A stretch of 7,371 nt of DNA from Verrucomicrobiia bacterium (GCA_030042375.1 JASHZU010000083.1:1-7371), one strand, 5' to 3'. Shown: positions 1-6,381, counted from the first letter of the stretch. Notes: generated by a model from the letters alone, not told the origin. Translations and numbers: made by a program.

Positions 1-522
1 GGCGGCGACGGTCAGCAATTTGTGCTGCGGAAAAACATTTAACGCAGAACGCAAGCTATATACTAAATTTGTAAATTGTGGCCCGTCGGCAGCGGTCAGC
101 GGTTCCCAGTCAATGTCCACGCCGTCGTAATTTCGCGCGGCCATAAAATTTGTGAGGTTGTTGACAAATGCGGACAAGTAGGCGTTGCTCGTGGCCGATT
201 CGAAGTCGCTTTCGCTGCTGGCGCCGCCCACGCAAATCAGCACCGGTTTGCCGGCGGCGTGTGCGCGCATGACGATGTCTGTGGAATTCGCCAGGGTAAC
301 ACCATTATCGCTGCTGTCCAGGGTGCCGTCAGTATTGGGAATGACGGAAAAATGAATGATGTGTGTCAGTGCCGTGAAATCAATATTGGAAGCGGGCATG
401 AAACTTTGCTCATACCCCGGGTAATAGCCCGTACACCAAAGGCCGGCGCGGGCAACGTTGGTGCATAGATACAAAATACCGGCGAGAAACAGCATCAGCA
501 CTCTGGAACGAAACAAACCCAC
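1..522 (-). CDS. Secreted glycoside hydrolase family 18 (chitinase-like), C-terminal part outside the window
   Basis: Reading the minus strand gives an open frame that runs off the window start, so 174 N-terminal residues are visible. The GH18 signature DGVDIDWE lies at about residues 133-140 (nt 126-103). It matches DxxDxDxE, with Glu140 as the expected catalytic acid. An upstream LICVGG at residues 95-100 fits the SxGG-type strand of the same TIM barrel, with Cys in place of Ser. Residues 1-26 look like a signal peptide: basic FRSR, the hydrophobic stretch VLMLFLAGILYL, then ARA before GLW. GH18 enzymes hydrolyse beta-1,4-GlcNAc links in chitin and related glycans; the exact substrate is not visible. 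I chose GTG at 522 because it gives a normal-length signal peptide. An in-frame ATG at 570-568 would add 16 residues and overlap the upstream prepilin gene by 41 nt. Neither start has a clear ribosome binding site. The gene follows the prepilin stop by 7 nt, so co-transcription is likely. Confidence 0.85.
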   Translation of the reverse strand, partial: MGLFRSRVLMLFLAGILYLCTNVARAGLWCTGYYPGYEQSFMPASNIDFTALTHIIHFSVIPNTDGTLDSSDNGVTLANSTDIVMRAHAAGKPVLICVGGASSESDFESATSNAYLSAFVNNLTNFMAARNYDGVDIDWEPLTAADGPQFTNLVYSLRSALNVFPQHKLLTVAA

Positions 523-529
523 ACACGGT

Positions 530-1507
530 TTAATTACTGGACGTCGCAGATGGCGGATTAGCGGTGGCATGTTGTGTGAACCACTGCCAATCCACGTTTT
601 GATCTCCGTTACCCAGAGAGGGACTGTGGCCGGTTGCATTTATAATGGTTGAGGTTTGCCATTTATGTACCTCAACATGGCCGTCCGCGAAAGAAAATGC
701 GCAGGCGCCTCCCAAATAGGCCGCGGGCACATCGGGAAAACCAAAGTTTTGCCCCCCCGGCTCGCTGCCAATCTGAAGAAATCCATCGTTGATACTATCA
801 GGGTTTTCTTCGCAAAAAACAAAGCCTTGAGATGGAATAATCGGGTATTTAAGGTCTGACTCTTTGGAATACTGCAAGGCGGGGGAATCGTCGTTGAACC
901 CGTCGGCAGCCATATAAGCAGCGCCCATCTGTCCGTTCATGGAATAACTCCTTATCCGCTGCCCATTGGATGAAGGTATGATATCCGCAGGAGATTTATA
1001 AACTCCCGTTTCACTCGTTAAAAAAGGCGCCAGAAGGGCGTCGGTATAAAGGGCAATATTCGTGTTGCCGATTTGATACTCCATTCCTTCGATATAATTC
1101 TCGCTGCTGACATCAATCCAGGACTCTGAACTGGGCAAGGTCGGTGGAGGAAATGGAGCATTGGGAAGCAGGTAGCCATTATTATCGTTCGCATACATAA
1201 GCGCGCCAAGTTGAAGCTGTCTGACGTTGTTTGCTGATTGCGCGCGCCAGGCTTGCATTTTAGCGTGGCTCAAAACCGGCAAAAGCATCGCGGCAATGAT
1301 CGCAATGATGGCAATGACGACCAACAACTCAATGAGTGTAAATGCGCCGAAGTTAGCGTACAAGAGCATCATCCTGGGGGGCATGCCCTGAAATCGCCGG
1401 ATCGTCCCGCCGTCCCCCGCCGGCGCAATGTGACTGTGACTGCGGCACGCCAGATCACCTGCGCCCCATCCGGCATTTTTTGCTGACATGTGGCTTCGCG
1501 GCTTCAC
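530..1507 (-). CDS. Prepilin-type (H-X9-DG family-like) pseudopilin
   Basis: The 325-residue frame has a type IV prepilin N-terminal segment, AFTLIELLVVIAIIAIIAAM, at residues 55-74. The expected cleavage is before Phe56, which puts Glu at mature position 5 (Glu60). The hydrophobic helix runs to about residue 79. The rest is a globular domain of the kind seen in large Verrucomicrobia/Planctomycetes pseudopilin families: YKSPAD at 170-175, ENPDSINDGF at 234-243 and FSFADGHVEVHKW at 271-283. In the last block the His of the H-X9-DG motif is Leu265, and the usual Cys of YKCPxD is Ser172. Such proteins are processed by a prepilin peptidase and sit in the inner membrane or a pseudopilus; their individual roles are mostly unknown. 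The start is uncertain. GTG at 1507 gives a 55-residue leader, and ATG at 1489, 1384 or 1372 is equally open; the shortest gives a leader of about 10 residues, more typical. The GH18 gene follows directly. Confidence 0.85.
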   Translation of the reverse strand: MKPRSHMSAKNAGWGAGDLACRSHSHIAPAGDGGTIRRFQGMPPRMMLLYANFGAFTLIELLVVIAIIAIIAAMLLPVLSHAKMQAWRAQSANNVRQLQLGALMYANDNNGYLLPNAPFPPPTLPSSESWIDVSSENYIEGMEYQIGNTNIALYTDALLAPFLTSETGVYKSPADIIPSSNGQRIRSYSMNGQMGAAYMAADGFNDDSPALQYSKESDLKYPIIPSQGFVFCEENPDSINDGFLQIGSEPGGQNFGFPDVPAAYLGGACAFSFADGHVEVHKWQTSTIINATGHSPSLGNGDQNVDWQWFTQHATANPPSATSSN

Positions 1508-1548
1508 AAGATTGATTCGTAAGTTAAATTCAACCCGGTTTACATTTG

Positions 1549-1582
1549 CTCCCGGCCAGAATCACATCATGCTGGCCGGGAG
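1549..1582 (-). terminator. Strong hairpin 3' of the LamG/Ig gene, probable terminator
   Basis: An 11-bp perfect inverted repeat, CTCCCGGCCAG and CTGGCCGGGAG, is separated by a 12-nt loop. It begins 19 nt after the stop codon of the LamG/Ig gene and lies 41 nt before the GTG of the prepilin gene. The stem is GC-rich and stable, but no T-run follows on either strand. It may therefore act as a pause or 3'-end stabiliser rather than a classical intrinsic terminator. The remaining 41 nt up to the prepilin start hold no convincing promoter. Confidence 0.55.
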
Positions 1583-1601
1583 TCCATGGCGTCGCCTCAA
1601 A

Positions 1602-3971
1602 TTACTGCCTTAACAGACGATAGAACATTTGCGAGCTCATAGGAGTTGTATAAGGCGGAGTTGCGGCACCCAAATTCACATAAGGTCCTGTAACATTGGC
1701 AGACTGCTGAAGCGTGCCAGTGCCGGCGGGCCAATTTAGGATCACATTTTTGCCGCTTTGCGTAATCGTGAGGCTCACCGCATTCAGATAATGGTTCTGA
1801 ATTTGCTGCGGAGTCAGAGCGTAATTGTACACAGCCGTATCCTCAACACTGCCGTTAAATGCTCCAAACGCGTCATCCGTGCGTTCTGCGATGACAAAAT
1901 TGCCACCGTTAAGTCCGCCAATTGAGGCTGTGCCGTCGGAATTGATGCCGTCGCCATTGGCAACAAAATCGGCGCTGTTAGCCGGGTAAGGAGCCGTCGC
2001 CAGGACACCATTGATGTAAAAGTTAAAGTTAGTGCCGTCATCCGTAACGACCAGATAATACCAGTTTCCGGCTACGACGGAGCCGCCTGAGATCCATTGG
2101 TTCGCCGGCTGTATGACAAAGGTCCACTCGCCTGACTGTTCGTAAAAATACCAGCCACTGGTCGGACCATTGCCAGTACCTTCATTATAGCTAGACGATA
2201 GAGGGGAAGGGTAGTCGCCCTGGACTGATGTCGGCTGAACCCATGTTTCAACCGACCAGGGAATATCAGGATTAAGCTCGGGCGCCCATGGAACCTGAAC
2301 GGTTCCTCCAACGTCCGGACTAACCTCTACAAAGTTCACAGCGGTATTGGTATCATCGGGAACGCCGCCTGTCACGCCCCATGTAATGCTGCTAAGATCA
2401 TCTCCCGATCCTTCCGCCGTATTCGTTACCGCATAAGTGTAGATACCATCGAAGCTGCCTACCGCGTCTATTGCATATTCGCTCCCGCTTGGCTCATTCA
2501 ATTGCCAAAAGGCTACCGGTTTATCGGCTGCAACAACCGCGCCATATCCGGTGAGCGGGACATTAACGGGTCTGGGCTGAACAGTTAACGTCGCCGGCGG
2601 GGTGTTTGAAGGAGTGACACCCGGGCCAGAAACCAGCACGGAATATTGGTTTCCGCTTTCAGACAATTGAACATCGGATAGCCACAAGGTCTCTTGAGTG
2701 GCACCCGGGATTGAATTAAACGTGCTCCCGCCGTTCGTGCTTACAGACCACTGATAAGCCAGTGGTGCTGTCCCGCTGGCTGTCACGTGAAAGGCGGCAT
2801 AGCCGCCGACATTGCGGATTATGGACATAGGGTCGCTATTGATAACCAGAGTGCTGATAACGGTGAGAGTTGCCACCTGGCTGGTCGTGCTTCCAAAATT
2901 ATTGGTGACCACAACATAGTAAGTCGAGTCATCCTCTGCGCCGGTTGTGGTAAAGCTTAAGATACTGTTGGTTGCGCCTCCTTCGGCAACGCCATTGGTA
3001 TACCACTGATAAGAAAGTGGAATGCTCCCTACGGCGATGGGATCAAAAGTCGCGATGGCTCCGTTATTGACTGTAACTGACGCCGGATCGGTATTGGTTT
3101 CTGCAACATCTACCAGAACCGACGGAAGCTCGGCATTGGTCGAAAATGAATTGGTTCCTACTTGATAGTCATTCAAAACCTGGGCTGCGCTGAGAGCATT
3201 GGTGTAAATGGCCACTTCAGTGATATAACCCTCAAAAGCGCCATAATCGGCTTTCGGAGCTCCGCCGATAAAGAAGTCCTCGGCGCTCTGGGCAATATAG
3301 CCTGAGCCAGATTGCGTCCCTATCGCCACACCATTGACGTAAAAAGTAAAGTTTACACCATCATAAACTGCGACCAGGTGCGTCCACTGGTTCTTGGTTG
3401 CGGAACCGGATTGTATGTATACTCCGCAGGTTTGGATATCAAGCGCCCAGGCTCCCGGTGTTCCCGGCGTTTGAAGAATAAACCAACCAGGAAATTTATA
3501 CGAGCCGCCACCGGTTGCCACCACGGGGTCATAGTTGTTGGCATCGCTGGTGGGGCGCGCCCAACATTCGGCGGTGAATGGACCCTGGGGATTTAAGGTT
3601 GGGCTATATCCCACATCTATGTACGAAACATGTTGTTCGAAATTGGTATCGGTATAGACGTGGAATAAATAGGCATTGGTATCTACGCCGGGCAATCCCA
3701 GCACAGGATAGTCGTTAGTGCCGTTTTCGTCCTGGTCATAAACAATCGAGCCACTAAATAATCCATTGCTGGAAGAATCTATTGCCATGGACGCCCCCGG
3801 TGATTCCTGCATCTCATAGTATGCAGCCGGATTATTAGATAAAATGGTTGCGCTGTAGTTATAGTTTCCCGCTCTGGCCGTGTACGTGCATGAAAGCACA
3901 ATCGTTATTGAGGCGATAAGTGCAGAGGGTCTTCCGATAATAAAATTCAGGGTTGATTTCATAGATTGCAT
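1602..3971 (-). CDS. Large secreted LamG (concanavalin-like) and Ig-like domain surface protein
   Basis: The protein has 789 residues. Residues 1-34 form a signal peptide (hydrophobic ALIASITIVLSCTY, then ARA before GNYNY). A first LamG-like jelly-roll spans about 50-270 (AECWARP, WTHLVAVYDG, FTFYVNG, AFEGYITEVAIYTNAL). Two Ig-like modules follow at about 285-372 and 376-464, each with the PLxYQW strand and a YxVxV strand. A second LamG spans about 484-730 (VETWVQP, WYYLVVTDDG, FNFYINGV, AFNGSVEDTAVYNYAL). The C-terminus (732-789) is a short beta-rich module with ILNWPAGTGTLQQSANVTGPY and a final FYRLLRQ, a tail style I associate with secreted Verrucomicrobia proteins. No catalytic motif is evident, so carbohydrate or surface binding is likely; exact ligand unknown. 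The domains are typical of extracellular adhesins or enzyme-associated binding proteins. ATG at 3971 and ATG at 3962 (Met4) are both possible starts, neither with a good ribosome binding site. It is followed by a hairpin and then the prepilin gene. Confidence 0.85.
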   Translation of the reverse strand: MQSMKSTLNFIIGRPSALIASITIVLSCTYTARAGNYNYSATILSNNPAAYYEMQESPGASMAIDSSSNGLFSGSIVYDQDENGTNDYPVLGLPGVDTNAYLFHVYTDTNFEQHVSYIDVGYSPTLNPQGPFTAECWARPTSDANNYDPVVATGGGSYKFPGWFILQTPGTPGAWALDIQTCGVYIQSGSATKNQWTHLVAVYDGVNFTFYVNGVAIGTQSGSGYIAQSAEDFFIGGAPKADYGAFEGYITEVAIYTNALSAAQVLNDYQVGTNSFSTNAELPSVLVDVAETNTDPASVTVNNGAIATFDPIAVGSIPLSYQWYTNGVAEGGATNSILSFTTTGAEDDSTYYVVVTNNFGSTTSQVATLTVISTLVINSDPMSIIRNVGGYAAFHVTASGTAPLAYQWSVSTNGGSTFNSIPGATQETLWLSDVQLSESGNQYSVLVSGPGVTPSNTPPATLTVQPRPVNVPLTGYGAVVAADKPVAFWQLNEPSGSEYAIDAVGSFDGIYTYAVTNTAEGSGDDLSSITWGVTGGVPDDTNTAVNFVEVSPDVGGTVQVPWAPELNPDIPWSVETWVQPTSVQGDYPSPLSSSYNEGTGNGPTSGWYFYEQSGEWTFVIQPANQWISGGSVVAGNWYYLVVTDDGTNFNFYINGVLATAPYPANSADFVANGDGINSDGTASIGGLNGGNFVIAERTDDAFGAFNGSVEDTAVYNYALTPQQIQNHYLNAVSLTITQSGKNVILNWPAGTGTLQQSANVTGPYVNLGAATPPYTTPMSSQMFYRLLRQ

Positions 3972-4060
3972 ATGTTGTCTAGTTTGAATTAGCTTCCGGC
4001 TTCAGCTACGTTACTCACCTTCACTGTGTGACATTTATGAATATTTTTTTTGTCGCGTCT

Positions 4061-4079
4061 ATCCCCTGTTTTGGGGGGG
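4061..4079 (-). promoter_or_regulatory. CCCC-N6-GGGG dyad, candidate operator before the LamG/Ig gene
   Basis: On the minus strand the sequence is CCCCCCCAAAACAGGGGAT, containing a CCCC-AAAACA-GGGG dyad. It ends 89 nt before the ATG of the LamG/Ig gene. The same 18-base string with one change (C to T) occurs at 6299-6316, in the nagB/deacetylase intergenic region. The rest of the 179-bp gap (3972-4150) is AT-rich and contains no gene. A recurrence of this length, with both copies in 5' regions, suggests a shared transcription-factor site. The protein that binds it is not known. Confidence 0.45.
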
Positions 4080-4098
4080 AATAAACAAAAAAGCCCGG

Positions 4099-4130
4099 AT
4101 TATAATGTTTTTTTATGACCAGAATGGCAA
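4099..4130 (-). promoter_or_regulatory. Weak candidate promoter for the LamG/Ig gene
   Basis: The minus strand has an exact TATAAT at 4104-4099 and TTGCCA at 4130-4125, but the 20-nt spacer is longer than the usual 16-18. If used, transcription would start near 4092, giving a leader of about 120 nt that contains the CCCC-N6-GGGG dyad. The AT-rich context makes a chance TATAAT quite possible. Confidence 0.25.
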
Positions 4131-4150
4131 GAAATACGCAGCGGAAAAAA

Positions 4151-5257
4151 TTATTTTTCCAGGTATCGAATGGCTGCTTCCGTTCGCGTACGCACATGGA
4201 GCCGCTCAAAAATTCTTTTAATGTGATCATGCACCGTCCAGATGCCAATACCCATGGCTTGTGCGATTTCCTTGTCCACGTACCCTTTGCTTAAGAGTTC
4301 CAGGACTTCGCGTTCGCGAGGCGTCAACTTAGCCAATCCTGAATTGTCATGGCCGGAAGGCAATTGAAGCAGTTCTTGAAAATAATATTTCACCCGCAGC
4401 AGAAAGTCCTCGGTCATCAAATCCGGGCGGTTGAGCGCCTTGAGGACAGGTTCCAACAGCCGGTCGGGCTGCACCCGCTTCACGAGATAGCCTGCGGCGC
4501 CGCCGGGAGTAGAAACAAACATGTGGTCACCGTCGGCATGCGCAGAATACGTGATAGCCGGGACACCGGATTGGATGGGGGCGATTGTGCCCGCGGATTT
4601 AAAACCAAGCGGCCCTGCCAGGTTGCGATTCAGCAAAACCATTCGCGGTTTGTGGAGGATCAAAGTTCGGTTAAACAATTCGATCGAATTGCACGAGACG
4701 CTGGCGAAACCGGCCTGACGCTCAATACCCCAACATAAAGCCCGGCGAATGCCCTCATCCAATTCAAGCACGAGCACCTGATGCCGATTGAGATTGGCGC
4801 GCGACGTACTGGAGTTTAGTACTGTTCGTTTTCCTACCAATGTATGAATCGTGGTATATGTCCACAAAATCGGGTTTGTGCACCATTCGAAACTGATAAT
4901 CAACTCACGGGTAAATTCCCGGCAAGCACTGTTCCAGCCTTGCTCCGTCACCACCTTATGTATCAGACAAGCTTTGGCGGCGGCCATCTCGACATCAGCA
5001 GTACCAAGAGGGAAAAAGTAACCTGTGTCAGAAGTATTAATGTACGCGGCCAGATCCCGCTCTGATTCACCCGAAGCCGCAAAACGATAACGACGCAAAA
5101 TCAATCGTTCCTTCCAGTAATCCATCTCGTTTGCGGGAAGGTTTTTACCCGGCTGGTCTTTCCCGGAATTTTCAGGAACGGTGGCAGAAATGTCGCCGGT
5201 GGATTTAACTCGCCCCAATTCCTGATAAACTTTTCTTCGAGGTTGCGCAGGTTTCAT
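4151..5257 (-). CDS. LuxR-family DNA-binding regulator with pseudo-receiver and N-terminal extension
   Basis: The protein has 368 residues. The C-terminal LuxR/GerE helix-turn-helix is clear at about 309-367: LTPREREVLELLSKGYVDKEIA, then TVHDHIKRIFERL. Residues about 159-275 have the shape of a CheY-like receiver (VLVLELDEGIRRAL, MVLLNRNLAG, TYSAH, GAAGYLVK). The phospho-acceptor position is Asn210 instead of Asp, and the acidic pair is Glu165/Leu166; Ser238 and Lys260 are kept. Normal phosphorelay is therefore unlikely. Residues 1-150 form a separate region (YWKERLILRRYRF, YFFPLGTADVEMAAAKA, ISFEWCTNP, LWTYTTIHTL). Its KERL-to-PLGT part recalls the arm-binding N-terminus of some tyrosine recombinases; that is a visual impression only. 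ATG at 5257 is supported by GAGGA nine nt upstream. The gene lies 80 nt downstream of nagB and 179 nt upstream of the LamG/Ig gene, so it may control this locus, though no target is shown by the sequence. Confidence 0.88.
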   Translation of the reverse strand: MKPAQPRRKVYQELGRVKSTGDISATVPENSGKDQPGKNLPANEMDYWKERLILRRYRFAASGESERDLAAYINTSDTGYFFPLGTADVEMAAAKACLIHKVVTEQGWNSACREFTRELIISFEWCTNPILWTYTTIHTLVGKRTVLNSSTSRANLNRHQVLVLELDEGIRRALCWGIERQAGFASVSCNSIELFNRTLILHKPRMVLLNRNLAGPLGFKSAGTIAPIQSGVPAITYSAHADGDHMFVSTPGGAAGYLVKRVQPDRLLEPVLKALNRPDLMTEDFLLRVKYYFQELLQLPSGHDNSGLAKLTPREREVLELLSKGYVDKEIAQAMGIGIWTVHDHIKRIFERLHVRTRTEAAIRYLEK

Positions 5258-5266
5258 CGCCGGATG

Positions 5267-5271
5267 TCCTC
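5267..5271 (-). promoter_or_regulatory. Ribosome binding site of the luxR-type gene
   Basis: GAGGA is read on the minus strand, 9 nt before the ATG at 5257. It is the only clear Shine-Dalgarno site in front of any gene in the window, and it fixes this start. Confidence 0.6.
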
Positions 5272-5274
5272 ATG

Positions 5275-5294
5275 AAAAAACATTCGGCGCCCGA
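5275..5294 (-). terminator. Weak hairpin plus T-run between nagB and the luxR-type gene
   Basis: The minus strand reads TCGG-GCG-CCGA, then ATG and six T residues. It lies 43 nt after the nagB stop. The stem is only 4 bp, so termination would be weak or absent, and read-through from nagB into the regulator gene is equally plausible. The T-run ends just before the ribosome binding site of the regulator. Confidence 0.25.
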
Positions 5295-5337
5295 CGTCAA
5301 AGATTTTCAGTGCGGCAATATCGGCAACCGAACAGTT

Positions 5338-6213
5338 CTAAATTCTATTACGTGCTGCAGAGACACGATCCTTTTCTTTGTTCCATCGATTGGCTTTCGA
5401 CGAACGGCCATTGGGAACTATTACTTCATCGCGAAAAGGCTGCCATTGCGGTTCGTTTTCAAAAATCCACCGGTAATAATCTGTCTCTTGCAGACGGCTG
5501 GCGGCCGCTTCGTCCAGCACGACGACACAATGGGGATGAAATTGCAGTGCCGTCGCCGAGAGCATGCTGGTGACCGGGCCTTCAATTGCCCGGGCAACGA
5601 TCTCCGCTTTGTCTTCGCCAGTGGCCAGAAGCAGGCAGCGGCGTGCGTCGAGGATCGTTCCCACCCCCATGGTAATGGCACGCCGCGGCATTTCATCGGG
5701 CGGCTCGAAAAGCTTCGCATTCTGGGCGCGGGTCACTGGCGAAAGTACTTTGATCCGCGTGCGCGAACGCAGCGAGGAAACCGGTTCATTGAAACCCAGG
5801 TGTCCAGCTAATCCGATACCGAGCAATTGCAGATCGATGCCGCCGCATTTTACCAAAAGCTTTTCGTAATGTTCGCATTCGGCTTCGATATCCGCGGCGG
5901 CGCCGTCCGGCAAATGCGTATTTTTCAAATCGACGTTTACGTTTAAGAACAAATTATGGTTCATGTAATGCCGATAGGAATTACGATGGCTGCCCGGTAA
6001 TCCCACATATTCATCCAGGTTGAAAGTATGGCAGGTTGAAAAATCGAGACCTTCTTCCCGGTACATTTGGACCAACCGGGCATAGACTGCTTCCATCGTT
6101 CTTCCTGTAGCCAGCCCAATTACCAGCCGGGGATTGTCCCGCAATTCCTTGGCAATAACCTGCGCGACTAAGTCTGTGGCGGCCTTTGCGTTTGGTCGAA
6201 TGATAACTTCCAT
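5338..6213 (-). CDS. nagB: Glucosamine-6-phosphate deaminase-like protein (NagB family) with altered active site
   Basis: The protein has 291 residues; E. coli NagB has 266. NagB family blocks are clear: a phosphate-binding loop GLATGRT at 33-39, FNLDEYVGLP at 64-73 with Asp67 matching the catalytic base Asp72 of E. coli, GHLGFNEPVSS at 137-147, SRTRIK at 150-155, and ITMGVGTILDA at 180-190. His138 and Glu143 match His143 and Glu148 of E. coli. The residue matching Asp141 is Ala136 (GIGLAGHL), checked at the nucleotide level. NagB converts glucosamine-6-phosphate to fructose-6-phosphate and ammonia in the cytoplasm. The Ala change may lower or alter this activity. A basic tail after about residue 265 extends beyond the family core. 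ATG at 6213 has only a weak purine-rich stretch (TAGAGAA) upstream. The gene is divergent from a PIG-L deacetylase gene and upstream of the luxR-type gene. A related NagB-like sugar-phosphate enzyme with another substrate is the alternative. Confidence 0.85.
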   Translation of the reverse strand: MEVIIRPNAKAATDLVAQVIAKELRDNPRLVIGLATGRTMEAVYARLVQMYREEGLDFSTCHTFNLDEYVGLPGSHRNSYRHYMNHNLFLNVNVDLKNTHLPDGAAADIEAECEHYEKLLVKCGGIDLQLLGIGLAGHLGFNEPVSSLRSRTRIKVLSPVTRAQNAKLFEPPDEMPRRAITMGVGTILDARRCLLLATGEDKAEIVARAIEGPVTSMLSATALQFHPHCVVVLDEAAASRLQETDYYRWIFENEPQWQPFRDEVIVPNGRSSKANRWNKEKDRVSAARNRI

Positions 6214-6298
6214 AAAAATTATTCTCTAAACTGATTAACTCCAAATCTTAAAACTAGTGTCTTAGACTCCATGGTATCTTATGTAGCCTTGGTAACAA

Positions 6299-6316
6299 CC
6301 CCCCAAAATAGGGGAT
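6299..6316 (+). promoter_or_regulatory. CCCC-N6-GGGG dyad, candidate operator between nagB and the deacetylase gene
   Basis: CCCCCCAAAATAGGGGAT matches the site at 4061-4079 (minus strand) at 17 of 18 bases. It lies 65 nt before the deacetylase ATG and 85 nt before the nagB ATG, so it could serve both divergent genes. A TTGAGC that could act as a -35 box starts at its last base (6316), but no good -10 is found at normal spacing. Apart from this dyad and the hairpin at 6350-6373, I see nothing else in the 168-bp divergent region. Confidence 0.45.
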
Positions 6317-6349
6317 TGAGCAAGCGTGGCTGCCTATGAAATATAAACG

Positions 6350-6373
6350 CGCGCGATGCCAATTCATCGCGCG
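6350..6373 (+). promoter_or_regulatory. Hairpin in the 5' leader of the deacetylase gene
   Basis: CGCGCGATG and CATCGCGCG form a perfect 9-bp stem around a 6-nt loop (CCAATT). The structure ends 8 nt before the ATG at 6382, where a ribosome binding site would be expected, and no Shine-Dalgarno sequence is visible there. In RNA it could limit ribosome access. In DNA it could be an operator dyad. Which of these applies cannot be told from the sequence. Confidence 0.4.
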
Positions 6374-6381
6374 GAAACCAA

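Noticed and set aside
76..468. 130-codon plus-strand open frame near the window start
   Set aside because: It is the complement of the GH18 gene, which carries the DxxDxDxE signature, so this frame is a shadow.
1395..1425. CGCCGG/CCGGCG inverted repeat inside the pseudopilin leader region
   Set aside because: The 6-bp arms with a 19-nt gap in GC-rich sequence are easily produced by chance. It is mentioned only as context for the uncertain start.
4085..4098. CCGGGCTTTTTTG on the minus strand, resembling the 3' half of an intrinsic terminator
   Set aside because: No matching GCCCGG arm lies upstream on that strand, so no hairpin can form.
4101..4106. TATAAT on the plus strand
   Set aside because: ATTATAAT is self-complementary. 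No -35 box fits on the plus strand and there is no plus-strand gene downstream.
4143..4160. GGAAAAA/TTTTTCC hairpin spanning the stop codon of the LuxR-type gene
   Set aside because: The 7-bp stem is nearly all A-T and the T residues are part of the stem, so it is too weak to call a terminator.
4021..4248. 75-codon minus-strand frame overlapping the end of the LuxR-type gene and the following intergenic region
   Set aside because: Its first half is out-of-frame LuxR HTH sequence and its second half reads through AT-rich intergenic DNA and the CCCC-N6-GGGG dyad. No ribosome binding site or domain was seen.
4349..4738. 129-codon plus-strand open frame
   Set aside because: It is antisense to the receiver-like and linker region of the LuxR-type gene and has no recognisable motif.
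5272..5811. 179-codon open frame on the plus strand opposite nagB
   Set aside because: It is antisense to well-conserved NagB motifs. Its translation has no recognisable domain, is rich in Arg, Cys and His, and has no independent support.
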